From: an uncultured bacterium
GTDB lineage: Bacteria > Planctomycetota > GCA-002687715
Length of the DNA stretch: 64,000 bases
Reading direction: 5' to 3'
Assembly: GCA_902826835.1 (NCBI GenBank)
Contig: CADEGH010000009.1
Coordinates: forward strand, 62,001 to 126,000
Shown: one piece after another, positions 24,636 to 34,101 of the stretch
Layout of the letters: each line of letters opens with the position of its first letter
Position numbering within the stretch: the first letter of the stretch is position 1
Made by a program: the position numbers and the translations under genes
Notes under the pieces: model-generated
Told to the model about the DNA's origin: nothing
Database searches by the model: none
What the model saw: only the letters and a program-made list of their open reading frames with translations

Positions 24636-27209
24636 TCAACCCGGCAGCGCCGAGCAGCGCGTCGTGGAATATCGGATCCGGATCTCGTCGACGGACGGCA
24701 GAATCGAGGTCGGCGTCGAGAGGGGGGGAAGTGGGTAGCTGATTTCGACGACAAATCGGATGAAGCGGAAGCCGTTCAATTGCCCGATTTCCGAGGCGAG
24801 CACCAGCGTGCTGACCGTAGTCAGATCCGGTTGACCCGTCGCGGATTCGTGAGCTCCTTGGAAGCGAATCTCCAGGCTGGCGCCGACAAGATTGCCCAGG
24901 CTTTGCACTGCACTTGCCTCGATGAATTCGGGCGCCACGTAACCGGTATCGCGGAATTGGCTCGTGAGCGTCCCCGTGAAGCCCCCAGCAAACGGAAATG
25001 GCAGACTGAATGTGTTTGGAAGGCCTGACAGGCCGAAGATCATGCCGTCGGAGTCCTCAAGTTGAATAGTACCGGCGCCCCCTGAACCACTTTGATAATT
25101 AGAGCAGAGTTGAGCTCCAAGCCCCGGTTGGACCGCCACCAGCGTTGTGGGTGCCATTTCGATGGACGTTGGAGTCTGCAGCCAAATCTGTCCCCCCGAA
25201 CCGCCGCCCCCTCCGCCTGCACATAGTGCATTTCCTGCCGCACCAGGGGCGCCATTGCAGAGTATCCCACCGCTCACGGATATCGGCCCTATGGAGCTGA
25301 TGCGAACGCCCCCACCGCCTCCGCCGCCGCCTCCACCTTGCTCATCTTGAAGCTGAGAGCCAACAAAGGGATTCGGTTCGAATCGGTCCCCACCGCCTCC
25401 ACCCCCCGACCCTGCGGACGCGATGGATATGGGAGGAAGAAAGGACGCCAGTGGCCCGGTCGCATCGCTGACATCTTGCACAGATGATGCGTTGAGGAGG
25501 CAACCGGCAAACATGGCAGTTCGCGCTGCACCCACGTCACCTCCCAAACGGGCCGAACCTCCGGCTCCCCCCACCCCACCCAGTTGACCCGGGACACCAC
25601 TCGGGGGAAACTGGCCACCGGCTCCTCCTTCCCCGCCACCGAAGAAATTTGCATCTTGGGAATTGATGAACCCGCCCTGCGACGCGCCGTGGCCGGACTC
25701 CGCTCGAATCGTGCGAATCTGTGTGCTTCCCTGATCCGCCTGAGAAGCATTTCCACCTCGACCTGCACCGGGACCTCCTATACCCCCCGCCACAATAAAA
25801 GGACCCGCCGATCCTCCGTTATTAAAGGCTCCCGGCCGGGGGCCTTGGTTGAACGATCCCGGGGCTGCCAGGCTGTCGAGCCCGGCGCTCGCATTGATGG
25901 TCCCTTGAATATTGGCGAATCCTGTGCATCGGAAGTGGGCTGGTCGCGTGGCGCCCACCACTCGCACCGCGACCCCTAGATTGACCACTAGGATGGTGAG
26001 ATTCCAAGTTCCATCGGCATATGCCACTTGACCATTCGGGGCGGTCATCATCGGCATGCCGGTGTCCAGAGTCGTCGCACTCGAGAGAATCAATGGACCG
26101 AATGCGGCATTTCCGAAATAGGTCTCGTCGTAGACGGTGCGGGCCAAACCGTCGCCATCCCAGCGAGCGACGCCGGTGGTTCCGGCACGGTTGATCGTGT
26201 CGGAGAAATCCTCGACGAGGGGCGGACTCTCGCAAAAAGCTCCGGATCCCGTTCGGAAGACCCTTCTTTGGGACGAGCTTTGCGATGGATCGTACAGCTC
26301 GAGCGGATGTTGTCCAAAATCCAAGATTGGAGTTCCGAGTGTGACGACGTATTCCGTGCCGGGAGCGAATCCGGAGGAAAGGACCAAGTCGATGCGTGTG
26401 CCCGAAGCCCCGGCTTCCGGGGAACCGGCGGCGAATACCTGTGTCTGGTGAGTTACCGGAAGCCCGCCGTTCCTCGTGATGACAAAAGTGGAGCTGGTAA
26501 TCGTGGAGGTTTGAAGGGGCTCACTGCAAAACAGGGAAATCCTCTCGATCATGGAAGGGTCAATGGCCGGATCGGGGCTGAAATCGGCAGTCTCGGGGGT
26601 TGTCACTTCGATGAATGCGGCACCCGGCACCGGATCGACCGAACAACCGGCTGAGCCGGGTGCACCATCACAACTGACAAAACAGGCTTGAGCCGGCGAG
26701 CGCAGGACTCCGGGTCCGACGATCAAGCCAGCTCCCGGCTGACCCGCGGCAAGCACTTCGATGGTATAGGCAGTCCCGGGCCGATACCCCGCTTGTTCGG
26801 CTGGAGTGCCGAGGGGAGTAAGGTCGGGTTGAAAAACAAGAATGCGCCGGTTTCCCGAAGGCAGGGTCGGGTCGTCTTGAACTTCGAACATGCCGGGCTG
26901 GATCACCACGCTGCCCTGAACGTTCGACATGATGCGGATAGAGCTACTCGCGGTAGCGGCGACATTCATCGGATCGAGTACGCCGCCGAAGACGAACCTC
27001 AGCCGAGCGTTGTGCGGGATGTTGCTCGGACACCCTTCCGCCGAAGGGGGTGGCCAGAGTGGATCGGAGAGCCCGTCCGCCGAGATCCCGAGGAGAATGG
27101 GATCTCCGATACCCGGCCCGGATCCGCCGCCTCCACCGCAGGCGGACAGCATGACAAGGATGGAGAAGGCACACGCACCAATTGCAAGCTTCGAGGGTGA
27201 TGAGTTCAT
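24636..27209 (-). CDS. Large Gly-rich lipoprotein, array copy 1
   Basis: The protein has 857 residues from the ATG at 27209, with AAGGAA about ten bases upstream; an extension further upstream would bury the signal. The signal peptide ends in lipobox LSAC (Cys24), followed by a Gly/Ser spacer. Residues ~35-330 are beta-rich with Ig/SbsA-like features (TTPETADFSPDPAIDP, RISLFCSEPLQ, TEYVVTLGTPILDFGQ). A middle part (~370-480) carries VEDFSDTINRAGTTG and NLTILVVNLGVAVRVVGA. Next comes a Gly-rich region with a run of ten Gly. The C-terminal domain holds LTSQFRDTGYVA and SLEIRFQGAHESATGQPDL. It is closely related to the next two genes. Likely surface-exposed; function unknown. Confidence 0.82.
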   Translation of the reverse strand: MNSSPSKLAIGACAFSILVMLSACGGGGGSGPGIGDPILLGISADGLSDPLWPPPSAEGCPSNIPHNARLRFVFGGVLDPMNVAATASSSIRIMSNVQGSVVIQPGMFEVQDDPTLPSGNRRILVFQPDLTPLGTPAEQAGYRPGTAYTIEVLAAGQPGAGLIVGPGVLRSPAQACFVSCDGAPGSAGCSVDPVPGAAFIEVTTPETADFSPDPAIDPSMIERISLFCSEPLQTSTITSSTFVITRNGGLPVTHQTQVFAAGSPEAGASGTRIDLVLSSGFAPGTEYVVTLGTPILDFGQHPLELYDPSQSSSQRRVFRTGSGAFCESPPLVEDFSDTINRAGTTGVARWDGDGLARTVYDETYFGNAAFGPLILSSATTLDTGMPMMTAPNGQVAYADGTWNLTILVVNLGVAVRVVGATRPAHFRCTGFANIQGTINASAGLDSLAAPGSFNQGPRPGAFNNGGSAGPFIVAGGIGGPGAGRGGNASQADQGSTQIRTIRAESGHGASQGGFINSQDANFFGGGEGGAGGQFPPSGVPGQLGGVGGAGGSARLGGDVGAARTAMFAGCLLNASSVQDVSDATGPLASFLPPISIASAGSGGGGGGDRFEPNPFVGSQLQDEQGGGGGGGGGGVRISSIGPISVSGGILCNGAPGAAGNALCAGGGGGGSGGQIWLQTPTSIEMAPTTLVAVQPGLGAQLCSNYQSGSGGAGTIQLEDSDGMIFGLSGLPNTFSLPFPFAGGFTGTLTSQFRDTGYVAPEFIEASAVQSLGNLVGASLEIRFQGAHESATGQPDLTTVSTLVLASEIGQLNGFRFIRFVVEISYPLPPLSTPTSILPSVDEIRIRYSTTRCSALPG

Positions 27210-27999
27210 GATCGTGCAGTTCCTTTCGAAACGAAATAGGATTGCCTGCGACCACGGCAATGCCGAGTGAGCAGGCTCATCGGAAATAAGGTCACGGGAT
27301 GTGACCGACTCGGAGCTCGGTGTTCCTGGAACCGAGTTCCGTATCCAATGAACAATGTCGGCGCCACAAGACCGGTGAGGCAGCACTCGCACGATCACCT
27401 TGCTCCATGGACGGAGCCTGGCTGGTCATCCGCAATGACAGAAAACTGCCGTTGACAACACCTCCTGCCCTTCGGAGTCGAGGGCGGTGAGAAAGCTTGG
27501 CAAGTTGGTCATGACTTACGCCCCTGCCACCGATGTCTTTCGTCAAGAAATTTGGCAGCCCTCCCGCTCGATACTTCCGATGCGAGGTGGGCGGGTGTAA
27601 CCCTGGGTTGGGATTCTCGACACCAGGCACCCTCCTCCGAGTGCCGGTGTGCCGGAGAAAGGGGCTCGATCCACCATCAGGATCGACAAACCGAACATGG
27701 AATCAGCGACCACCGCGAACGTCGTAGGCGGCGTTACTGACCAGAGTTCTCGAAAGCGCGGGTTAGGATCGACCCTTCGCAATTCCCCTCGCACTCCAGA
27801 TCCTCCGTCTCCCCGGTGCTTCCCTTGGCGCATCGAGCCTGTCGTGGGGGTTCGCTCGTGGCCCTCTCTATCGTCCTGATGCTAATCCACCTGTGCATCA
27901 GCCGAGCCATTCCACGCTCTCTGCCACGGTACTCTGAAGTCCGATCCCGGGGCCCTCGCGCCTGAGTTCATTCGGACCCCGCTCGGGTGTTCGCCCGCA
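27210..27999. other. Intergenic region between array copies 1 and 2, 790 bases
   Basis: No gene is convincing, although several 60-110 codon frames exist on both strands. An 11-bp hairpin with one G-T pair (CGGAGCTCGGT at 27311-27321 and partner at 27331-27341) lies about 100 bases before the start of copy 1. It has no T-run and could be an operator or leader structure. The length is far above the typical spacer in this window, so a decayed gene or long leader is possible. Confidence 0.45.
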
Positions 28000-30582
28000 T
28001 CAATCCGGCAGCGGCAAACAGCTCGTCGTGGAGAACCGGATCCGGATCTCGTCGACGGAGGGCAGAATCGAGTTCGGCGTCGAGAGTGGGGGAAGTGGGT
28101 AGCGGAACTCGATGACAAACCGAATGAACCGGAAACCGTTCAATTGCCCGATTTCCGATGCCAGGACCGGCGGGCTCACCGTAGCCAAGTCCGGCTGTCC
28201 GGTCGCGGATTCGTGTGCGCCCTGGAAACGAATCTCCAGGCTGGACCCAGCGAGATTGCCCAGGCTCTGCACCGCACTCGCCTCAAGGAATTGGGCCGCC
28301 ACGTAACCGGTATCGCGGAACTGGCTGGTAAGGGTGCCGGTAAGGCCGTTCGCGAACGGGACTGGCAGGACGAAGGTGTTGGCCAATGCCCCAGCGTTCG
28401 TGACCTGCCCATCGGAATCCTCAAGTTGAATGGTCCCTGGCCCTCCGGCTCCCGATGAGAAGGAGCTGCAGGCTTGGGCGCTTGCACCGGGCTGCACGAA
28501 CAGCATGCCGGTCGTTCCGAGATCGATGGTCATGCCGCTCTGAATCCAAATCTGGCCGCCGGAACCCCCTCCACCTGCGCCAGCAAAACTCGTGTTGCCA
28601 GCAGCACCGGTTGCTCCGTTGCACTGAATCGAACCCGTGATGGTGATGGCTCCGGAAGCGCTGATGCGAACCCCGCCACCACCACCACCGCCGCCTCCCC
28701 CTTGGTCATCCTGGAGCTGCGAGTTGATGATGGGGACCAACTCGAGCCGGTCGCCACCACCGCCACCTCCCGAGCCCGCAGATGCCACCGAGAGAGGAGG
28801 AAGCAACACGACGGTAGGTCCCGTGGGATCACTGATGTCCTGCACCGTCGATGCAGTGACGACGCATCCCAGGACTGCTGGCGTTCGCGCGGCGCCCACA
28901 CCGCCAGGCAACCGAGCCGATCCTCCGGCGCCGCCGATTCCACCCAGTTCACCCTGGACGCCGCCTTGAGGGTAACGGAAGCCGCCCACTCCGCCTTCGC
29001 CACCACCAAAGAACGAAGGGTCTTGGGAATTGAGAACCCCCGCCACGGCGGGGCCATGTCCTGTCTCGCCTCGCAGGGTTCGGGCCTGGGGTGGAACCGG
29101 GTCCGCTTGGGAGGCGTCCCCGCCCTTGCCAGCTCCGGGCCCGCCGATTCCGCCAGGAACCACCGAGCCTGATGGGGAGACCATGCCGTTATTGAGAGCC
29201 CCTGACCGCGGCCCCTGCTCGGGAGACCCGACAGGTTCAGTCGCACTAATGCCCGCATTCGCGTTGATGGAGCCCGATACCGTCGCCGTGCCGAGGCAGC
29301 GAAAGTGAGCGGGACGAGAGGCACCCACCACTCGCAAGGTGCCGCCCGGAAGCACCGTCAGGGTGGTGAGATTCCAAGCTCCGTCCGCAAAGGCGACTTG
29401 CCCGCCGGGAGTGATCACCGGTGGCAGGCCAGTGTCGAGAATGGTCGGAGTATTGACCACCATCGGGCCGAAGGCTCCGTTCCCAAACAGAGATTCGTCG
29501 TAGATCGCGCGCCCGAAGCCGTCACCAGTCCATCGGGCGACGCCGGTCGCATTGCCAAGGTTGGCCGTGCTTCCGAAGTCCTCGACGATCGGTGCTTGCT
29601 CGCAAAATGTTCCGGCTCCGGTCTGGAAGACCCGCCGGGTCGCGGAGGTGGTGGCCGGGTCATACAGCACGAGCGGGTTTTGACCGAAATCCAGAATCGG
29701 CGTTCCCAAGGTGACCACGTACTCGGTGCTCGGTGCGGCCCCCGATGGCAGAATGAGGTCGATGCGAGTGCCGCTGGCTCCCACTTCCGGCGAGCCCGCC
29801 GCAAAAAGCTGGACGGTGTGGGCTAGCGCGAGACCACCATTCCGAGTGACGACGAAGGACGAGTTGGTGATCGTTTCAGTCCGAAGGGGCTCGTTGCAGA
29901 ATAGCGAGATTCGCTGAATGGAAGCCGGATCGACCGCCGGATCGGGGCTCGGATCGGAGCTCGCGGGAGTGGTCGCTTCGATGAAGGGGGCACCCGGGAT
30001 CGGATCTACGCTGCATTCAGTCGATCCCGCAGCGGCGCTGCAACTGACGAAGCAGGTCTGAGCGGGTGTGCGCAACAAGCCTGGTCCGACGATCAAGCCG
30101 GCTCCGGCTTGGCCCGCCGCCAAGACATCGATGGCATAGAGCGAACCGGGGCGATAGCCGGCCTGTGCGACGGGCGCTCCCGTCGGGGTCAAGTCAGGCT
30201 GAAATACGAGGATGCGACGATTGCCGGCCGGGAGAGTCGGATCGTCTTGCACTTCGAACACTCCCGATTGGGGGGCGGCGCTCCCCTGATCATCGGAGGT
30301 GATGCGGACCGACGAAGCCGCGGTGGCGGCAGCGTTGGCCGGATCGAGGCTGCCGCCGAAATGGAAGACCAGGCGGGCGTTGTGCGCGATGTTATCGGCA
30401 CAGCCTTCGGCCCCGGACGGTGGCCAAAGCGGTTCGTCCAAGCCGTCGGCAGTGATGCGGAGGAGGACCGGCTCGCCGTTCCCCAACTCCGAACCACCTC
30501 CGCCGCCTCCGCAAGCCGCCAGGAGGAAAAGCGAGACCAGGACGCCAATACGCAGCGCAAACCGGGGGGGTGATGAGTTCAT
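28000..30582 (-). CDS. Large Gly-rich lipoprotein, array copy 2
   Basis: The protein has 860 residues (MNSSPPRFALRIGVLVSLF), with lipobox LAAC (Cys24) followed by six Gly. Architecture is the same as copy 1: beta-rich N-terminal domain (DDPTLPAGNRRILVFQPDL; RISLFCNEPLRT), VEDFGSTANLGNATGVARW, Gly-rich region with a run of ten Gly, and C-terminal LTSQFRDTGYVA and SLEIRFQGAHESATGQPDL. The last ~130 residues are nearly identical to copy 1 and also very similar at the DNA level, pointing to recent duplication or gene conversion. GAAAGG lies before the ATG. Likely an outer-surface protein; function unknown. Confidence 0.82.
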   Translation of the reverse strand: MNSSPPRFALRIGVLVSLFLLAACGGGGGGSELGNGEPVLLRITADGLDEPLWPPSGAEGCADNIAHNARLVFHFGGSLDPANAAATAASSVRITSDDQGSAAPQSGVFEVQDDPTLPAGNRRILVFQPDLTPTGAPVAQAGYRPGSLYAIDVLAAGQAGAGLIVGPGLLRTPAQTCFVSCSAAAGSTECSVDPIPGAPFIEATTPASSDPSPDPAVDPASIQRISLFCNEPLRTETITNSSFVVTRNGGLALAHTVQLFAAGSPEVGASGTRIDLILPSGAAPSTEYVVTLGTPILDFGQNPLVLYDPATTSATRRVFQTGAGTFCEQAPIVEDFGSTANLGNATGVARWTGDGFGRAIYDESLFGNGAFGPMVVNTPTILDTGLPPVITPGGQVAFADGAWNLTTLTVLPGGTLRVVGASRPAHFRCLGTATVSGSINANAGISATEPVGSPEQGPRSGALNNGMVSPSGSVVPGGIGGPGAGKGGDASQADPVPPQARTLRGETGHGPAVAGVLNSQDPSFFGGGEGGVGGFRYPQGGVQGELGGIGGAGGSARLPGGVGAARTPAVLGCVVTASTVQDISDPTGPTVVLLPPLSVASAGSGGGGGGDRLELVPIINSQLQDDQGGGGGGGGGGVRISASGAITITGSIQCNGATGAAGNTSFAGAGGGGSGGQIWIQSGMTIDLGTTGMLFVQPGASAQACSSFSSGAGGPGTIQLEDSDGQVTNAGALANTFVLPVPFANGLTGTLTSQFRDTGYVAAQFLEASAVQSLGNLAGSSLEIRFQGAHESATGQPDLATVSPPVLASEIGQLNGFRFIRFVIEFRYPLPPLSTPNSILPSVDEIRIRFSTTSCLPLPD

Positions 30583-31268
30583 GACAGACCTTTCGCGACG
30601 GAGCAGGGTGGTCGGATGTCAACCCGTTGGGGATCCATCCGGCCAGACCGGACCAAGGCCCTCATGAACGCCAGATGCAGGGCGTGCGCTCTCGGATCTC
30701 AGTCCGGAAATTGTTCGAGTTCGATGCGAGTCACGAGCCGCAGCGCCCCGGAGGAGTGGTGACCCAGTGCACATGGGTTGCAAGCACCAGCCGGATGGAA
30801 GCACGCTGCGTCGGTGAGAGTCTCCGATCCCCCGAACGGGGACCACCAGAGGACTTGGCAAGTGCTCGCTAGCGTACAGCAGGAGGGTGCCGATTCGGCA
30901 GGACAATCCGATTTTCCTCTCCCGCACTCGTCAGGGGGCCGCGGGACGGCGAACTACCGAGAGTATCATCGATGAGGAATCTGGTCGGAGGTCGGCGCTA
31001 CGCTCGGGGACTTGGAGGGCTTGCGGTGCTAAACCGGGTTCACAATGCCCTGGACGAGCCCGCGGAGCGGGGGAGGGATACACAACGATGGCGACTAGGA
31101 GGTGCGTGGTGGGATCGAGCTGCCGGTTCAATCTCGCGAAGGACAAACTCGGAGCGGGTCGTTTCCGTCGCGCGTTGAATTTGGGGCGATCGACTTCATG
31201 TCTTGTTGGTGGCGGGCGGATCTGGTGATCCACGATCCCATCGGGCCAGAGTTTTCAGATCATTGTGA
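30583..31268. other. Intergenic region between array copies 2 and 3, 686 bases
   Basis: No gene is supported. It should contain the promoter of copy 2 and the 3' region of copy 3. No similarity to the 27210-27999 spacer is obvious beyond the first bases around the GAAAGG ribosome-binding site. Confidence 0.45.
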
Positions 31269-33866
31269 TCAGCCCGGCATCGCGGGGCAATTGGGGATCG
31301 CGTAGCGGATGCGGATCTCATCGATGGATGGCAAGACCGACGTGGGCGTCGACACGGGCGGAGGAGGATAGGTGAATTCGATCAGAAAACGGATGAACCG
31401 ATAGCCGTTCAATTGGCTGATTTGAGAACCCGGCACCGCAGGGCTCAGATTGCCCAGGTCGGGGAGTCCGAGAACGGTCTCCCCCGCGCCTTGGAAGCGC
31501 AGCGTGGTGGTGGCACTTGCGAGATTGCCAGGCACGATAAGGGCGCTCGCCTCGAGGTAGTTGGGGGCGACGTATCCGGTGTCGAGGAATTGACTCGAGA
31601 GAGTTCCGCCCAGCCCGTTGGCGAATGAAATCGGAGCAACGAACGAGCTGAGCAGATTCGGCGAGAGGGGAACGACTCCGTCGGCATCCTCGAATTGGAT
31701 GATGCCTGCGCCGCCGCTCCCCCCCGAATGAGAAGAGCATATTAGGGCGCCGGCGCCTGGCGACACCGTCAGAGAGGCCAACGCACTCACCGTGAGTGTG
31801 GTCGAACTCTGGATCCAAATCTGGCCTCCCGATCCACCCCCACCTCCGCCGGCAAAGTTGACATTTCCGTTGGCCCCGGGGGCTCCGTTACAAAACACGT
31901 TTCCGCTGATGAAAATCCCTCCGCCCGCGCTCATACGCACGCCGCCGCCGCCACCACCACCTCCGCCACCTTGATCATCCTGAAGTATTGGGCCGCCCAA
32001 CGGGGCCGGTGAGAAACTGTCCCCGCCTCCACCACCTCCGGAACCGGCGGAGACGGTGGAGATGGGAGGTTGAAACGCCGCCACCGCGCCGGTGGGAAGA
32101 CTCACTTCCTGAACGATGAACGGGGCCGGGAAGATGTTGCACCCTCCCGAGAGCGGGCCCCGCGGCGCTCCCAATTCTCCCGAAAGCCGCGCGGAACCAC
32201 CCGCTCCGCCCAAGCCGCCGAGCTCGCCTTGAAGGCCTCCTTGAGGAAAGCGAAACCCCCCGACTCCACCCTGACCGCCGCCAAAAAACTGGAGATTCGG
32301 CGCGTTGGGGGCGCCACCTACCGCGGGGCCAGCCCCGGTTTCCCCGCGTGGCGTTCTGATTTGCAGTGTTCCCTCATCAGCCTGTGAGGCTCGCCCACCG
32401 CCTCCACCGCCAGGCCCACCCACACCTCCGGCCACCACGAAGGGGGTCAGACCTCCACCGTTGTTGAGGTTCCCTGGCCGCGCGCCCTGTTCCGGCGATC
32501 CCAATTCCGCTTGTGGATTCGTGCCCGCACTCGCTTGGATCGTGCCCTGGATCGAGATGCCGCCTAGACAGCGGAAGTGTGCGGTGCGGGTGGCGCCGAC
32601 GATGCGGGCGGTCACACCGGGAGCAACCGTGAAGGTGGTGAGATTCCACGCCCCGTCTGCGAACGCGACTTGCCCGGCCGGAGTCACCATCGGCGGTAGA
32701 CCGGTATCCAGGATCGTCGAGGAAGCGATTGCGAGAGGACCGAAGGCACCGTTTCCAAAGATGCTCTCGTCGTAGATCACTCTGGCCGCGCCGTCTCCCG
32801 TCCATTGCGCCACTCCCGTACCGGCGGCCAAATTGGCGGTGCTCCCAAAGTCCTCCACGATGGGAGGCGCCTCGCAATAGGTCGCGGCTCCCGTGCGGAA
32901 CGTGCGGCGCGAGGCGTTGGAGACTCCCGGCGGGTAGAGGAGCAGGACGTTTTGGCCGTAGTCTTGCACCGAACCGGTGACCTCGAGCGCGTACTCCGTT
33001 TCCGGCGCGAGGCCGGAGGGCAGCACGAGATCAATGCGAGAGCCGCGGGGCCCAGCTTCGGGAGTCCCGGGACCGAAGACCTCGACTTGATAGGCCACCG
33101 GAACGCCGGCCCCGCGGGAAAGGACGAAGGACGTGGGGCCGAGTAGGGAACCCCGGATCGGCTCGCTGCAAAACAGCGAAATGCGACCGGTGCTCCCGGG
33201 CGTCACGAGTAGGTTCGGGCTCGGGTTACCGGTCTCGGGAGTGGTCGCTTCGATGAACGGGGGGCCGGGAATGGGGTCGACGGAACAGGTGGAGGAACCG
33301 GGTCCGCCGTTGCAGGAAGTGAAACACGCCTGGGCGGGGGTGCGCAAGATTCCCGGCCCAACGATCAGGCCCGCCCCGGGCTGGCCGGCCGCGAGCACTT
33401 GGATGGAGTGGGCGGTGTTCGCTCGATACCCGGCTTGAAGTGACGGAGCGGAGACCATGGTCAGGTCGGGCTGAAAGACGAGGTGTCGCAAATTGCCGGC
33501 TGGCAAGGTCGGATCATCTTGAGCGTTGAAAAAGCCTCGAACCACGAGCGGGGCGCCCTGATTTTCCTCCGTGACGAGAACGCTAGTGGCGGCGAAGGCA
33601 GTGACGTTTGCCGGATCCAGCGCTCCCCCAAACTGGAAGAAGATTCGTGCATTGTGTGGGACAGCGGCGAGGCAGGCTGTTCCTGCCTGCGGCGGCCACA
33701 GCGGGTCGGCTACCCCGTCGACCGTGATTCCAAGGAGGATGGGTTCGCCACCGGAGGCACCGCTTCCGGACCCCCCGCCGCCACAGGCGGCAAGAAGGAC
33801 CAGCCCGGCCAACAAACCGACTCGGACGCAGCGAGTGAGAGAGATCAACACGGCCATGAGCTCCAT
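31269..33866 (-). CDS. Large Gly-rich lipoprotein, array copy 3 (more diverged)
   Basis: The protein has 865 residues. The signal peptide ends in lipobox LAAC (Cys28) followed by CGGGGSGSG; a second Met at position 4 is an alternative start. It shares the whole domain order of copies 1 and 2: VPHNARIFFQFGGALDP, DDPTLPAGNLRHLVFQPDL, RISLFCSEPIRG, VEDFGSTANLAAGTGVAQW, the Gly run followed by VRMSAGGGI, and a C-terminus LSSQFLDTGYVAPNYLEAS. The C-terminal motif has drifted (LRFQGAGETVLGLPDLG for IRFQGAHESATGQPDL). It is therefore an older paralogue than copies 1 and 2. Function unknown. Confidence 0.82.
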   Translation of the reverse strand: MELMAVLISLTRCVRVGLLAGLVLLAACGGGGSGSGASGGEPILLGITVDGVADPLWPPQAGTACLAAVPHNARIFFQFGGALDPANVTAFAATSVLVTEENQGAPLVVRGFFNAQDDPTLPAGNLRHLVFQPDLTMVSAPSLQAGYRANTAHSIQVLAAGQPGAGLIVGPGILRTPAQACFTSCNGGPGSSTCSVDPIPGPPFIEATTPETGNPSPNLLVTPGSTGRISLFCSEPIRGSLLGPTSFVLSRGAGVPVAYQVEVFGPGTPEAGPRGSRIDLVLPSGLAPETEYALEVTGSVQDYGQNVLLLYPPGVSNASRRTFRTGAATYCEAPPIVEDFGSTANLAAGTGVAQWTGDGAARVIYDESIFGNGAFGPLAIASSTILDTGLPPMVTPAGQVAFADGAWNLTTFTVAPGVTARIVGATRTAHFRCLGGISIQGTIQASAGTNPQAELGSPEQGARPGNLNNGGGLTPFVVAGGVGGPGGGGGGRASQADEGTLQIRTPRGETGAGPAVGGAPNAPNLQFFGGGQGGVGGFRFPQGGLQGELGGLGGAGGSARLSGELGAPRGPLSGGCNIFPAPFIVQEVSLPTGAVAAFQPPISTVSAGSGGGGGGDSFSPAPLGGPILQDDQGGGGGGGGGGVRMSAGGGIFISGNVFCNGAPGANGNVNFAGGGGGGSGGQIWIQSSTTLTVSALASLTVSPGAGALICSSHSGGSGGAGIIQFEDADGVVPLSPNLLSSFVAPISFANGLGGTLSSQFLDTGYVAPNYLEASALIVPGNLASATTTLRFQGAGETVLGLPDLGNLSPAVPGSQISQLNGYRFIRFLIEFTYPPPPVSTPTSVLPSIDEIRIRYAIPNCPAMPG

Positions 33867-33997
33867 CGCGAAGAGTTGAGGGTGAATTATGTCAATCTAC
33901 GCGTGCCGCGTTCCAATTTGGCTGAAAAACCGCCGAACTTTCAATGAGTCACAGTGTAATAAGTCGGCTCATGATTGGCAGTGTGCGAATCTGCAAT

Positions 33998-34025
33998 ATT
34001 GCCGAGCGATTTTGCTCGGTGCAAT
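33998..34025. repeat. Inverted repeat between lipoprotein copy 3 and a glycosyltransferase gene
   Basis: A 10-bp stem with a two-base bulge (ATTGCCGAGC at 33998-34007, partner arms GCTCG at 34014-34018 and GCAAT at 34021-34025) sits about 80 bases after the stop of the glycosyltransferase gene. It could terminate that gene weakly or be an operator for lipoprotein copy 3. There is no clear T-run. Confidence 0.35.
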
Positions 34026-34101
34026 CTGGTCATCGCGAGACAATGCCCCACGGATTGTGGTTCCCGCCCTCGCGAGAGCCGAGCCGCCGTCGGTCGAGCT
34101 C

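Noticed and set aside
27543..27833. 96-codon minus-strand frame between lipoprotein copies 1 and 2
   Set aside because: No ribosome-binding site, no motif, and overlapping frames of similar length on the other strand.
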